Below, one piece after another: positions 45,990 to 55,577 of a stretch of DNA of 64,000 nucleotides. Source of the stretch: an uncultured Alphaproteobacteria bacterium. GTDB lineage: Bacteria > Pseudomonadota > Alphaproteobacteria > Micavibrionales > Micavibrionaceae. The notes under the pieces are model-generated. The model worked only from the letters and a program-made list of their open reading frames with translations. It made no database searches and was not told the origin of the DNA. The position numbers and the translations under genes are program-made. The stretch is from assembly GCA_937931645.1 (NCBI GenBank), contig CALHAR010000004.1:1-64000 (forward strand), read 5' to 3'. Each line of letters opens with the position of its first letter. The first letter of the stretch is position 1.

Positions 45990-47750
45990 TTATCGTTCGG
46001 TAATAAACAAATCAAGAGAGACATTAGTAACGATAGCCTTATCCCCCTCTAACTCACCTGAAAAACTATAAACCTTCATCATTACCGCATGATGCTTACC
46101 TATTTCTTTCAAAACAACTGGTGCACTCATCTTGTTACTGTTTGGTTGGTTTTGAATATGTTGCCTTGCAACCTCACCTACATCAAACACAAAACCTTCA
46201 TCTTCGTTCAGATATAAATGAACTTTATTTTGTGCTAACTTTTCTAACGAGTACATCAGATCTTTAGTAATATGCCGCTTTTTCGAATATGATGTTTTAT
46301 AGACATATTGGCGAGGTATATAATAATCGACCCCCTTCACAACCAAAGCACGGTCGCGTACATTTTGACTATATTCAAAATGAAACTTGCCCTCTTTCAA
46401 CGCTATCTCAGCTTTTGCGTTACTCCACTTGGATAGGTGATCAAACCCCAGTTCTTGAAAAAGCTCATGCCTATTATCATACCCCTTAAACTTATGCTTA
46501 TGCTGGAAAATATAATCTGCAATACCACTAATATTTTGACGGACTTCAAATGGAATCTCATCACTTGATTCAGATTTTACAATTTCACCGTCCACCAATA
46601 AGTTATGTTTAACAAGCACCGCTTCTAAACGACCAACTTGGCTCCATTCCGATATATCTCGTGCACTCCATGGCCCCCAACTTCCAATCAATAGCAAAAT
46701 ACCCAAAGATAAGGGAATATGCTTTAATTGTAGTTTTTTAATCAAAAAACCTCCCGCAATAAAAGAAAACCATAAAGCCGATAGCAACACGACATAGCGT
46801 TTTTCAGTAAAACCATATTGCTCTATACGCATGCCAATAGATATGACCTGAAACACAACGGGGATAATCATAGACGGAAACAAGTACTTAACGATTAAAG
46901 TAAGCGCCCTGCTACCATTCCCATGTAACGGCCATGATACCAAATAAGTCACTAAACTCACGCCGATAAAACCTACAATCATATAAGAAAGTTGCCCTTT
47001 GGGGATATCCCACGTCATACCTATTTTAATAAAATAGGCATATAATATAGCCATGTAAGTCACAACCAGCGGGGCTAAAATCCAATTTACAACAAAGTTA
47101 ACCTGACTGGGCGTATGGCACTCTGACTCTTTAAATCTAAAATTATGCGGTACAAATGACAGGGCATAAATAGGGCCTAAAATAAAGCCACAAAATATAA
47201 AAATATCATTAAAAAATATTTGGTTAATACTCACATCAAACAAATATTTAACCGCCGCCAACGCCGCAGACGCCCCCAATGCTAACAACAATGACGCAAC
47301 ATAAGCTATCGCCGTACCAAACCAGACATACCGGTTAAACATCCAAAAAGATTCATCGCGGGATTGTTGATAAATATATGGGGCCACCGTGATTAGAAGG
47401 AGCATCGCAGGTATAATAAAAAATAACCTAAAAAACTCTTCTGTTGACCCAAAGACAATAAATAATAACGGGGTAAACCCTATCAAAGCTAATGCACTAT
47501 GCTTTAGATTATTGAGACCTTTACTCTCAGAAAAAATTTGACAAAATCCAAACCAAAAATAACCCAAAACAAAGCTTAAAACGAAACGTCCCAACGTTTC
47601 ATCTTGAATAAAATTAGCACCATGAATACTTAAAAAAACGAAAATAAAAGCTAAGAAAGCACAAACCGATGATAACGGAAAACGTTTCACCGTCTCTTGA
47701 AAATCTTCCAAATTATTAACCAGTGAAAGTTTACCAAAAAATATTTTCAT
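45990..47750 (-). CDS. DUF4153-family polytopic membrane protein
   Basis: A 586-residue protein with about 11-12 hydrophobic segments in the first 380 residues and a soluble C-terminal region. The pattern (RYVWFGTAIAYVASLLLALG, FVVNWILAPLVVTYMAILYA, then IVGFIGVSLVTYLVSWPLHG) matches DUF4153. The role is unknown. The ATG at 47750 has a clear AGAGGAAAC site; an in-frame TTG further upstream (47789) would add 13 polar residues. It stands between pcm and the repeat-flanked small gene, where surE is expected. Confidence 0.78.
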   Translation of the reverse strand: MKIFFGKLSLVNNLEDFQETVKRFPLSSVCAFLAFIFVFLSIHGANFIQDETLGRFVLSFVLGYFWFGFCQIFSESKGLNNLKHSALALIGFTPLLFIVFGSTEEFFRLFFIIPAMLLLITVAPYIYQQSRDESFWMFNRYVWFGTAIAYVASLLLALGASAALAAVKYLFDVSINQIFFNDIFIFCGFILGPIYALSFVPHNFRFKESECHTPSQVNFVVNWILAPLVVTYMAILYAYFIKIGMTWDIPKGQLSYMIVGFIGVSLVTYLVSWPLHGNGSRALTLIVKYLFPSMIIPVVFQVISIGMRIEQYGFTEKRYVVLLSALWFSFIAGGFLIKKLQLKHIPLSLGILLLIGSWGPWSARDISEWSQVGRLEAVLVKHNLLVDGEIVKSESSDEIPFEVRQNISGIADYIFQHKHKFKGYDNRHELFQELGFDHLSKWSNAKAEIALKEGKFHFEYSQNVRDRALVVKGVDYYIPRQYVYKTSYSKKRHITKDLMYSLEKLAQNKVHLYLNEDEGFVFDVGEVARQHIQNQPNSNKMSAPVVLKEIGKHHAVMMKVYSFSGELEGDKAIVTNVSLDLFITER

Positions 47751-47844
47751 GTTTCCTCTTCCTTCTGACTCATCAACCCATCGTTGCAAAAAAGCATTCG
47801 CCCAATATACACCGCACCTTCATGCCTGCTCTTTTCCACCCTAC

Positions 47845-47946
47845 CATTACGAAGCAAACTCGATTTATTGAGGCGACTGCGACAAATCCATTTTCATCCA
47901 AAGATAGGCTACGTCATCATGACATGCACCGCAATGACAGTAGAGT
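47845..47946. repeat. Intergenic repeat, copy 1 (long form)
   Basis: This segment runs from TTACGAAGCAAACTCG through GGCGACTGCGACAAATCC to CACCGCAATGACAG. The last 50 bp (47897-47946) recur at 48316-48365 with four differences. It contains the palindrome GTCATCATGAC and an ATGAC/GTCAT pair, in the style of small mobile palindromic elements. The left boundary is approximate. Confidence 0.7.
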
Positions 47947-48046
47947 GTTTAAAGCACTCAATAGCTTTTCACAAAACCTTCTTGACTTTTCATAAAATTT
48001 AATCATAATGTTCACAACTTAAGAAAATATAAAAAAGGAATAAAAA

Positions 48047-48304
48047 ATGAACCCTTTTCTCCGCATACCTCTAGGCCTTGCCGGTGTTGCAGCCACCGGC
48101 GCTATTGCTTATCTAGTCATACCATCGCTTATAACAACCTTTTCTGACGTGGCTAACGATGTGATGAGTCCTGATCCTGAATATCATTGTGATCTAGATC
48201 GAGAAACAATCCCTGCTTGTGAAGATATTAGGGGCATCATATCAGACATGACTGGTGATAGAGTTAAACTCGTATTTAAAGGCACGCCAGCACCAGCCCC
48301 CTAA
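48047..48304 (+). CDS. Small membrane peptide with one anchor
   Basis: An 85-residue protein with one hydrophobic anchor (about residues 9-31) and a short acidic exterior with two Cys (YHCDLDRETIPACEDI). The ATG follows AAAAAGGAATAAAAA. The gene is bracketed by two copies of the same repeat (47897-47946 and 48316-48365), which may have carried it as a unit. No family is recognised. Confidence 0.55.
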   Translation: MNPFLRIPLGLAGVAATGAIAYLVIPSLITTFSDVANDVMSPDPEYHCDLDRETIPACEDIRGIISDMTGDRVKLVFKGTPAPAP

Positions 48305-48315
48305 TATTCCCCTCG

Positions 48316-48365
48316 TCCAAAGATAGGCTACGTCATCATGGCATGCACCGCAATGACGGTGAAGT
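48316..48365. repeat. Intergenic repeat, copy 2 (50-bp form)
   Basis: Near-identical to 47897-47946 (TCCAAAGATAGGCTACGTCA, then the palindromic core and CACCGCAATGAC). It lies in the same orientation, between the small gene and the end of serS. Confidence 0.8.
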
Positions 48366-48380
48366 ATATGCTTTCAGGTT

Positions 48381-49661
48381 CTACCCCTTAACAATCTTCT
48401 CCAGCCCGCCCATATAGGGTTTTAAGACTTCAGGGATAAAGATACCGCCATCGATAGGATCGTAATAATTCTCCATCACGGCAATAAGACAACGCCCAAC
48501 GGCGAGGCCAGATCCGTTCAAGGTATGAACAAATTGCGCCTTCTTCTCCCCTTTCGCTTTAAACCGCGCATTCATACGTCGCGCTTGGAAATCGCCACAT
48601 GTTGAACAGCTTGAAATTTCACGATACGTATTCTGCCCAGGCATCCATGCTTCAATATCATACGTTTTACGCACACCAAATCCTGTATCACCCGTACATA
48701 AAACAATCGTGCGGTACGGAATCTTCAACGCCTCTAGAACTCCTTCGGCGCATTTTAACATGCGGTCATGCTCGGCATCGCTGTCTTCAGGTTTTGTGAT
48801 GGACACCATTTCAACTTTATAAAACTGGTGTTGGCGTAACATACCCCGCGTATCCCGCCCCGCACTCCCTGCTTCTTTTCTAAAACACGGTGTAAAGGCA
48901 GTATAACGACGCGGTAATGTTTCCACATCAACAATCTCTTCACGGACAATATTTGTCAACACAACTTCGGCTGTTGGCACCAACCAACGTCCGTCCGTTG
49001 TTTCGAACTGATCATCATGAAATTTAGGTAGTTGCCCCGTGCCATACATAACATCCGTATTCACCAACAAAGGCGGGGATACTTCGGTATAGCCATTTTT
49101 GTCGGTTTGCGTGTTGAGCATAAATTGTGCCAAAGCCCGCTCCAACCTCGCCAATTGACCACTCAACAACACAAAGCGCGACCCACTTAACTTCGCCGCC
49201 CCTTCAAAATCCATCATGCCCAGCGCTTCACCAATCTCATAATGCTCTGGTGCATTTTCATCAGGCGTAACTTCACCCCAAACTTTTATCTCAACATTAT
49301 CATCCTCATCCGCACCATCTGGAACCTCTGGCGCGTCTTTCATCACGTTAGGCAGGCTTGATAAAATAGTTTTCAGCTCCTCGCCCAACGCACGGCCTTG
49401 CTCTTCCATTGCACTCATTTTTTCTTTTAGTGCACTCACCGCGTCCATAGCACCTTGCGCATCACCACCCGATTTTTTAATCGCGCCAATCTCTTTTGAT
49501 TTTTCATTACGCTCCGCCTGAATAACCTGCAATTCAGTTTGCACGGCACGACGTTTTTCATCGAGCGCTAGAATCGCAGGGCTTTGTGGTTCCAATTTTC
49601 TGCGTTTCATCGCCGCGTCAAACGCGTCTGGATTGTCCCGAATGGTTTTAATATCGTGCAT
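48381..49661 (-). CDS. serS: Seryl-tRNA synthetase
   Basis: Charges tRNA-Ser. The 426-residue class II enzyme has the N-terminal coiled-coil arm (about residues 30-110), motif 2 ([20 protein letters not shown]), [12 protein letters not shown] and motif 3 ([17 protein letters not shown]). Length is normal. The usual neighbour surE does not follow. Confidence 0.97.
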   Translation of the reverse strand: MHDIKTIRDNPDAFDAAMKRRKLEPQSPAILALDEKRRAVQTELQVIQAERNEKSKEIGAIKKSGGDAQGAMDAVSALKEKMSAMEEQGRALGEELKTILSSLPNVMKDAPEVPDGADEDDNVEIKVWGEVTPDENAPEHYEIGEALGMMDFEGAAKLSGSRFVLLSGQLARLERALAQFMLNTQTDKNGYTEVSPPLLVNTDVMYGTGQLPKFHDDQFETTDGRWLVPTAEVVLTNIVREEIVDVETLPRRYTAFTPCFRKEAGSAGRDTRGMLRQHQFYKVEMVSITKPEDSDAEHDRMLKCAEGVLEALKIPYRTIVLCTGDTGFGVRKTYDIEAWMPGQNTYREISSCSTCGDFQARRMNARFKAKGEKKAQFVHTLNGSGLAVGRCLIAVMENYYDPIDGGIFIPEVLKPYMGGLEKIVKG

Positions 49662-49763
49662 AACTTACTTCCTTAACTTAAAAATTGCCCAAAAGATTTA
49701 ACATGCTGGGATAATATTATAAAGCCCTTGGCGTTCATACCGTTGAATGATTATTATAGAGCT

Positions 49764-50645
49764 ATGCTTATTCCAAATGTCCTTGAACTCATTGCACCGG
49801 AAAACCCACTTCCGCTCATCTTCGATAGTCCGCATAGCGGCACGCACTATCCTGATGATTTTGCCTATGCCTGTGACTTTGACCTACTGAAAAAAGCGGA
49901 AGACACTTATGTTGATGATCTTTTTGCCGCCGCGCCACATCATGGCGCTTGCCTGCTCAACGCCCTATTCCCGCGCAGCTACCTTGACGTTAACCGCGCC
50001 GCCGATGATATAGACCCCGACCTTTTTGACGGGAACTGGCCTTATGACGACATGCCGATAAACCCGACAAATCGTTCCCACGCAGGGATAGGGCTTATCC
50101 GCCGTTCACTCACTCCTGATGTGGCAATTTACAACCATAAAATGTTGCCAAAAGATATTAAGTCGCGAATAGAAACCTACCATGCCCCCTATCATAAATT
50201 ATTGGGGCAACTCATCCATGATGCGCATAAGAGCTATGGTCAAGTTTGGCACATAAACTGCCATTCCATGCCCAGTAAGAGCCTGAAAAACAACCCTACA
50301 GGACGTGTCACGCCTTATAAACAGCCCGATTTCGTCTTGGGGGACAGAGATGGAACTAGCTGTGACCTTGACTTTACCCATGCTATACGCGATCACATTA
50401 AGTCCAAAGGCTACATTGTCGCCATAAACACCCCTTATAAAGGAGTTGAATTAGTGGAGCGCTACTCTCAACCCTCCATTGGCCGTCATTCTATACAGAT
50501 AGAGATATCTAAGGCGCTATATTTGAATGAAGAAACCTATAAAAAGAACAAGAACTACGACACGCTAAAATCTGACATCACAGATTTAATTGCTTTTTGC
50601 GCTGCTTACACCAAATCCAACCTCATTCCCATGGCGGCAGATTAA
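49764..50645 (+). CDS. N-formylglutamate amidohydrolase family protein
   Basis: A 293-residue enzyme of the FGase/HutG family. It has PLIFDSPHSGTHYPDDF with the conserved His, YVDDLFAAAPHHGACLLNAL, RSYLDVNRAADDID, VWHINCHSMPS and SIGRHSIQIEISKALYL. It would cleave N-formylglutamate or a related N-acyl amino acid. No histidine-degradation gene is adjacent, so the pathway is uncertain. The ATG at 49764 is chosen over a TTG at 49728. It converges on lipB. Confidence 0.88.
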   Translation: MLIPNVLELIAPENPLPLIFDSPHSGTHYPDDFAYACDFDLLKKAEDTYVDDLFAAAPHHGACLLNALFPRSYLDVNRAADDIDPDLFDGNWPYDDMPINPTNRSHAGIGLIRRSLTPDVAIYNHKMLPKDIKSRIETYHAPYHKLLGQLIHDAHKSYGQVWHINCHSMPSKSLKNNPTGRVTPYKQPDFVLGDRDGTSCDLDFTHAIRDHIKSKGYIVAINTPYKGVELVERYSQPSIGRHSIQIEISKALYLNEETYKKNKNYDTLKSDITDLIAFCAAYTKSNLIPMAAD

Positions 50646-50684
50646 AAAACTCTTAAAAACTCTTAAAAACTCTTAAAAATCTTT
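50645..50684. repeat. Tandem decamer repeat between two convergent genes
   Basis: The 10-bp unit AAAAACTCTT occurs three times in a row (50645-50674), followed by one imperfect copy (AAAAATCTTT). It fills the 27-bp space to lipB and includes the lipB stop codon. Confidence 0.85.
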
Positions 50685-51341
50685 AAAATTATCCATCAGA
50701 GCTTTATCCAGTTCTTCCATACTCGCCTCAACACCCAAATCTTCAAAACTGGTGACGCCATGGGCAACAATGCCGCAGGGGACAACACCCTCAAAATGCG
50801 ATAAGTCTGGGTTAAGATTAATTGAGATACCATGATACGTCACCCAATGACGGATACGCACACCAATGGCGGCAATCTTCGCCTCGCTCTTCTTTCCATT
50901 ATCATCGGTCTTTACGACCCAAATCCCCACACGCCCCTCGCGGCGCTCCCCCTTAATACCAAAAACCTCCAAGCTATCAATAATCCATTGTTCCAGATGC
51001 TTAATATATTTTTTAATATCGGGTTCAGTCTGACGTTTCTTCAGGTTAAGTAGAACATAACCCACACGCTGACCAGGGCCATGATACGTATATTGCCCGC
51101 CCCGTCCTGTCTCAAAAACAGGGAATTGTGGGTTGCGTAAATCTGCGGGCTTGGCGCTTGTCCCTGCGGTATAAAGCGGTGGATGCTCCAACAGCCACAC
51201 TTGCTCTGGCGATGTCCCTTCACGAATATCCGCAACCGTGCTTTCCATGACGGCCAGCGCATCTTCATACTCAATTGGTTTGGGGCTTATCGTCCATTCA
51301 ATATTGGCAATGTCTGGGGTATCTGCGTCTTTTTTGCTCAT
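50673..51341 (-). CDS. lipB: Octanoyl-[acyl-carrier-protein]:protein N-octanoyltransferase
   Basis: Starts lipoate synthesis by moving octanoate from ACP onto lipoyl domains. The 222-residue protein has LLEHPPLYTAGTSAKPADL, GRGGQYTYHGPGQRVGYVLL (with the Gly/His rich site), the Lys in KIAAIGVRIRHWVTYHGISI and the Cys of GVVPCGI. Length is normal. The start ATG overlaps nothing; it leads toward tRNA-Leu upstream. Confidence 0.95.
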   Translation of the reverse strand: MSKKDADTPDIANIEWTISPKPIEYEDALAVMESTVADIREGTSPEQVWLLEHPPLYTAGTSAKPADLRNPQFPVFETGRGGQYTYHGPGQRVGYVLLNLKKRQTEPDIKKYIKHLEQWIIDSLEVFGIKGERREGRVGIWVVKTDDNGKKSEAKIAAIGVRIRHWVTYHGISINLNPDLSHFEGVVPCGIVAHGVTSFEDLGVEASMEELDKALMDNFKDF

Positions 51342-51405
51342 AGTTATGTGCCGATGCTACTTTGTAAGGCCACAGCGCGTCTACATGCCTCAGGCTTATA
51401 AAAAA

Positions 51406-51492
51406 TGGTGCGGTCGAGAAGATTTGAACTTCCACGGGATTATCTCCCACAGCGACCTCAACGCTGCGCGTCTACCGTTCCGCCACGACCGC
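51406..51492 (-). tRNA. tRNA-Leu (anticodon GAG)
   Basis: An 87-nt type II tRNA with the CCA end encoded. The acceptor stem GCGGTCG pairs with CGACCGC before ACCA. The anticodon arm CAGCG-TTGAGGT-CGCTG gives GAG (complement of 51457-51459), reading CUC/CUU. A long variable arm (GTGGGAGATAATCCCGT region) confirms Leu/Ser type, and TTCAAATC is the T-loop. It lies between maeB (divergent) and lipB (same strand). Confidence 0.95.
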
Positions 51493-51680
51493 ATCTTTAG
51501 TACCTTTTGCAAGGCCTTCAAACTGTTACCACACTTAAATAAAATAGAGCAAGTATTAAAGCTTTGGATTTAGGTAATATACCCCTTGCACGCCCCCCCT
51601 TTAAGCAGGCAATATAACGCCACAACAACATGTCTTTTCCATTTAAGAAAACGACAATCTAAAAAAGAGAGGGTTGCCTT

Positions 51681-54050
51681 ATGGCCAATAATAAAAAGAA
51701 GAAACAATCGAAACAAGAAAAGCTGCATGATGCCGCGTTGGAGTATCATAAAGTTCCAAACCCTGGGAAAATTTCGATGAAACCAACAACGCAACTAGAA
51801 ACTCAGCGCGATTTGGCTTTGGCTTACTCCCCTGGTGTGGCAGCCCCTTGTTTGGAAATTGAAAAAGACCCGCTGAAGGCTCTTGATTATACCTCACGTG
51901 GAAATGTCGTTGCCGTTATTTCAAACGGAACTGCGGTTCTTGGTTTGGGTAATATTGGCGCATTGGCGTCCAAACCTGTCATGGAAGGAAAATGTGTTCT
52001 CTTTAAAAAATTCGCGAATATTGATTCTTTTGATTTAGAAGTGAATGAAACAGATGTCGATAAATTTTGTGATGCTATTGCTGCTCTTGAGCCCTCCTTC
52101 GGTGGTATTAACCTTGAGGATATAAAAGCACCAGAATGTTTTGAAATTGAACAACGTTTGATTAAGCGTATGAACATTCCTGTTTTCCATGACGACCAAC
52201 ATGGGACGGCTATCATTGCCTCTGCCGCGGTGACAAACTGGTTAGAAATCCAAGGACGTAAAATTACAGATGTAAAACTCGTTGCTAATGGCGCTGGTGC
52301 AGCGGCTATGGCCTGCCTAAATTTGCTGGTTTCCCTCGGTCTGCCCCGTGACAATATTACCGTCTGTGACCGTGAAGGCGTTATTTATAAGGGCCGTAAA
52401 AAAGGTATGGATTCTTATAAAGAAAAATACGCCGTTAAAACAAACGCCCGTACTTTAAGTGATGCGCTTGAAGGTGCTGATGTTTTCCTCGGCTTGTCTG
52501 GCCCCAACATGGTGACCGCAAAAATGGCGGGAACCATGGCCGATGCCCCCCTTATCATGGCTCTTGCCAACCCAACACCAGAAATTATGCCTGACGAGGC
52601 CCGTAAAGGATCACCCAATGCTATCGTTTGTACGGGACGTTCTGACTTTACAAATCAAGTTAATAACGTGCTTTGCTTCCCCTATTTATTCCGCGGTGCT
52701 TTAGATGTTGGTGCAACCGCCATTAATGAAGAAATGAAAATGGCCTGCGTGAAGGCCATTGCCGCCCTTGCCCGTAAAGAAGTTACACCAGAAGTTGCCG
52801 CTATCTACCCTGGTGAAACGATGGAGTTTGGCCCTGATTACATGATTCCAAAACCGTTTGATCCCCGCTTGGGTGTTGAACTACCTATCGCTGTGGCCAA
52901 AGCCGCCATGGATAGTGGTGTTGCCGCCCGTCCTATCAAAGATTTTGATGCTTACCGCCAAAAACTAAAAGAGTTTCACATTCAAAGTAATCAGGTTATG
53001 CGTCCTGTCTTTGCAGAGGCTTATAAAAAGCCTATGCGCATTGCTTACACCGAAGGTGAAGAAGAAAATGTTTTACGCGCTGTTCAAATGGCCGTTGATG
53101 AAAATATTGTAAGACCAATTTTGATTGGTCGTAAAGATGTTGTCTTGCACCGTATTGAAAAAATGAATCTACGCTTAAAGTTAGACGAAGATTTTGAACT
53201 TTGCGATCCGCAAGATGACCCGCGCTATAAAGAATACTGGACAAGCTACCACAACGTCATGGAACGTAAAGGTATGACCCCCTCTATGGCAAAAAATGTC
53301 ATTCGTACAGACACCACCGCCATTGGTTCCATCATGCTTGAAAAAGATGAAATTGATGGGCTTATTTGCGGTACTATTGGTGACTACACCAACCACCTTG
53401 AACATATTGTTGATGTTGTTGGTTTAAAAGACGGGGTTGAAACTCCTGCGGCGCTTCGCCTGCTTATCATGCCTAATCAGGGCAATTACTTTGTCTGTGA
53501 TACGCACGTTAACCCGAACCCCAGTGTGTCACAACTTTCTGAAATGACTTTACTGGCCGCACAACGCGTCAAAGATTTTGGTATTACGCCAAAAGTTGCC
53601 ATGCTTTCACATTCTAACTTTGGCTCTCACCGCAGTGGGACGGCTAATAAAATGCATGAAGCCTGCGCCGATGTTAAATCACGCGATAGTAAGTTAGAAA
53701 TTGATGGAGAAATGCATGCAGATACGGCGTTATCAGAAAATATTCGCCAAACCATCATGCCGAATTCTTCTTTAACAGGTCAGGCAAACTTGCTCGTCAT
53801 GCCTAATATCGAAGCCGCTAGTATTTCTTTCAACATGTTGAAAGTTCTGGGCGAAGGTATCCCTGTTGGTCCTCTTTTGTTAGGTATTCGTAAGCCCGCT
53901 CATATCATGACTTCTGCTGCTACGGCGCGGGGTATATTGAACATGACGGCTATCGTTTGTGTTGAAGCGCAAAAACGTCAGAAGAAACAAAGCAAAAAAA
54001 CGACAGCAAAAAAACCAGCGAAGAAATCAACCAAGAAAAAGGCGGCCTAA
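51681..54050 (+). CDS. maeB: NADP-dependent malic enzyme with phosphotransacetylase-like C-terminal domain
   Basis: Decarboxylates malate to pyruvate with NADP+. The 789-residue protein has the malic domain (LALAYSPGVAAPCLEIEKDP, VFHDDQHGTAIIASAAVTNW), the NAD-binding domain (VANGAGAAAMACLNLLVSLG), and a C-terminal phosphate acetyl/butyryltransferase-like regulatory domain starting near PMRIAYTEGEEENVLRAVQM. It ends with a Lys-rich tail of about 25 residues (KKTTAKKPAKKSTKKKAA) not typical of the family. The N-terminus is also Lys-rich. The start has an AGAGAGGGTT site. Confidence 0.95.
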   Translation: MANNKKKKQSKQEKLHDAALEYHKVPNPGKISMKPTTQLETQRDLALAYSPGVAAPCLEIEKDPLKALDYTSRGNVVAVISNGTAVLGLGNIGALASKPVMEGKCVLFKKFANIDSFDLEVNETDVDKFCDAIAALEPSFGGINLEDIKAPECFEIEQRLIKRMNIPVFHDDQHGTAIIASAAVTNWLEIQGRKITDVKLVANGAGAAAMACLNLLVSLGLPRDNITVCDREGVIYKGRKKGMDSYKEKYAVKTNARTLSDALEGADVFLGLSGPNMVTAKMAGTMADAPLIMALANPTPEIMPDEARKGSPNAIVCTGRSDFTNQVNNVLCFPYLFRGALDVGATAINEEMKMACVKAIAALARKEVTPEVAAIYPGETMEFGPDYMIPKPFDPRLGVELPIAVAKAAMDSGVAARPIKDFDAYRQKLKEFHIQSNQVMRPVFAEAYKKPMRIAYTEGEEENVLRAVQMAVDENIVRPILIGRKDVVLHRIEKMNLRLKLDEDFELCDPQDDPRYKEYWTSYHNVMERKGMTPSMAKNVIRTDTTAIGSIMLEKDEIDGLICGTIGDYTNHLEHIVDVVGLKDGVETPAALRLLIMPNQGNYFVCDTHVNPNPSVSQLSEMTLLAAQRVKDFGITPKVAMLSHSNFGSHRSGTANKMHEACADVKSRDSKLEIDGEMHADTALSENIRQTIMPNSSLTGQANLLVMPNIEAASISFNMLKVLGEGIPVGPLLLGIRKPAHIMTSAATARGILNMTAIVCVEAQKRQKKQSKKTTAKKPAKKSTKKKAA

Positions 54051-54097
54051 CCTCACCTAGTTATTACCAAAAATTACTATAAGAAAAAGAGTATCAA

Positions 54098-55552
54098 ATG
54101 GATTCTGATGAACATACAAAAGAAAACGAATTTGATGCTCTTTCTTCTGACCTATCAGGTAACGAATCTAGCCACCGTAATAATGAGAAAACACACGATG
54201 ACCAAAATAAAGCTGGGTTAAGTGATGATTCTATCCGCGAGATTACAGATGCGCTTCATGACGCCGACAATGATAATCATCTCGCTCTTATTAATGAACT
54301 AAGCCACGCAGATACCGCCGACCTGCTCCAAAAAATATCGCAAGAAGATAGAGAAGATCTGTTAGAAAATCTCCCTATAGAGATTGATCCTCAAACCTTC
54401 TCCTATATGGATTCTGACCTGTGTAAAAGCACACTTTCTGCGATGTCTGCGTCACAAGTTGCAAAAATAATATCTGAGTTAGACAGTGATGATGCGTTAG
54501 ACCTTGTTGAAAATTTAGATGAAGCATTCCAACAAGACATCATTAAACAGCTTTCCGCTAAAACGCGTCTTGCTATCGAAGAAGGACTAACCTTCCCCGA
54601 AGATTCCGCAGGACGATTAATGCAGCGTGAATTTATCGCCATCCCACAATTTTGGACAGTTGGTAAAGTCATTGATTATTTACGTGTTGCCACTGATGAC
54701 CTCCCTAGTGAATTTTACGATATCATCATCATTGACCCGCTCTATCATGTTGTTGGCGAAGTTCCCTTAAATCGTGTCTTACGTTCTAAACGAAAACAAA
54801 AAATTGAAGACTTAACCCTGGATGACCTCCACACTATTCCTGCGGAAATGGATCAGGAAGAAGTCGCCTTAATTTTCCGCCGTGAAGGATTAAACTCCGC
54901 CCCTGTTGTTGATAATGACAACCGCCTTATCGGGGTTATTACATTTGATGACATCATTGACGTTATTGATGAAGAAGCCGAAGAAGATATTTTGAAACTG
55001 GCTGGGGTTGAAGGCGGCGACCTTTATCGCGCCGTTCTTTCCACCACAGGGTCGCGTTTTCGTTGGTTGTTTTTAAACCTTCTTACCGCCATTGTGGCCT
55101 CAATCGTTATTTCTATGTTTGATGCCACCATTGAACAAATTGTCGCCCTTGCCGTTCTTATGCCTATCGTTGCCTCCATGGGCGGAAATGCAGGAACGCA
55201 AGCTCTGACAGTCGCCGTGCGGGCGCTCGCCACCAAAGAATTATCCAGCACCAACACGTTTCGCGTTATCGGTAAAGAAACCATCGTTGGAACGTTAAAC
55301 GGTATTGGTTTTGCTGCTATCACGGGGGTTATTGCGGCCCTATGGTTCGGCTCCCATACCCTCGGTCTTGTTATTGGAGCCGCTATGATTATAAACTTAT
55401 TCTTTGCGGGCTTTTGTGGCGCGGCAATTCCTATCTTTTTAAATAAAATTGGCTCTGACCCTGCCTTATCCTCGACTGTCTTGCTTACAACCATTACCGA
55501 CATCGTTGGTTTTTTCGCCTTCCTCGGCCTCGCTTCTATCTTTCTAATTTGA
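54098..55552 (+). CDS. mgtE: Magnesium transporter MgtE
   Basis: A 484-residue Mg2+ channel. An acidic, low-complexity N-terminal extension of about 40 residues precedes the MgtE N domain (ADTADLLQKISQEDREDLLE), then two CBS domains (VVGEVPLNRVLRSKRKQKI and APVVDNDNRLIGVITFDDII), the plug helix, and five C-terminal membrane segments including PIVASMGGNAGTQALTVAVR, the conserved ion-path sequence. No M-box leader is apparent in the 47-bp space to maeB. Confidence 0.95.
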   Translation: MDSDEHTKENEFDALSSDLSGNESSHRNNEKTHDDQNKAGLSDDSIREITDALHDADNDNHLALINELSHADTADLLQKISQEDREDLLENLPIEIDPQTFSYMDSDLCKSTLSAMSASQVAKIISELDSDDALDLVENLDEAFQQDIIKQLSAKTRLAIEEGLTFPEDSAGRLMQREFIAIPQFWTVGKVIDYLRVATDDLPSEFYDIIIIDPLYHVVGEVPLNRVLRSKRKQKIEDLTLDDLHTIPAEMDQEEVALIFRREGLNSAPVVDNDNRLIGVITFDDIIDVIDEEAEEDILKLAGVEGGDLYRAVLSTTGSRFRWLFLNLLTAIVASIVISMFDATIEQIVALAVLMPIVASMGGNAGTQALTVAVRALATKELSSTNTFRVIGKETIVGTLNGIGFAAITGVIAALWFGSHTLGLVIGAAMIINLFFAGFCGAAIPIFLNKIGSDPALSSTVLLTTITDIVGFFAFLGLASIFLI

Positions 55553-55577
55553 GTGTTTTACTGTATAAGAGTTATCT

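Noticed and set aside
47723..48002. Plus-strand open frames over the repeat near 47.8 kb
   Set aside because: They lie across the palindromic repeat and the start of the DUF4153 gene, lack ribosome-binding sites and have no protein-like composition.
54051..54097. M-box Mg2+ riboswitch before mgtE
   Set aside because: The gap to maeB is only 47 bp and shows no structure large enough.
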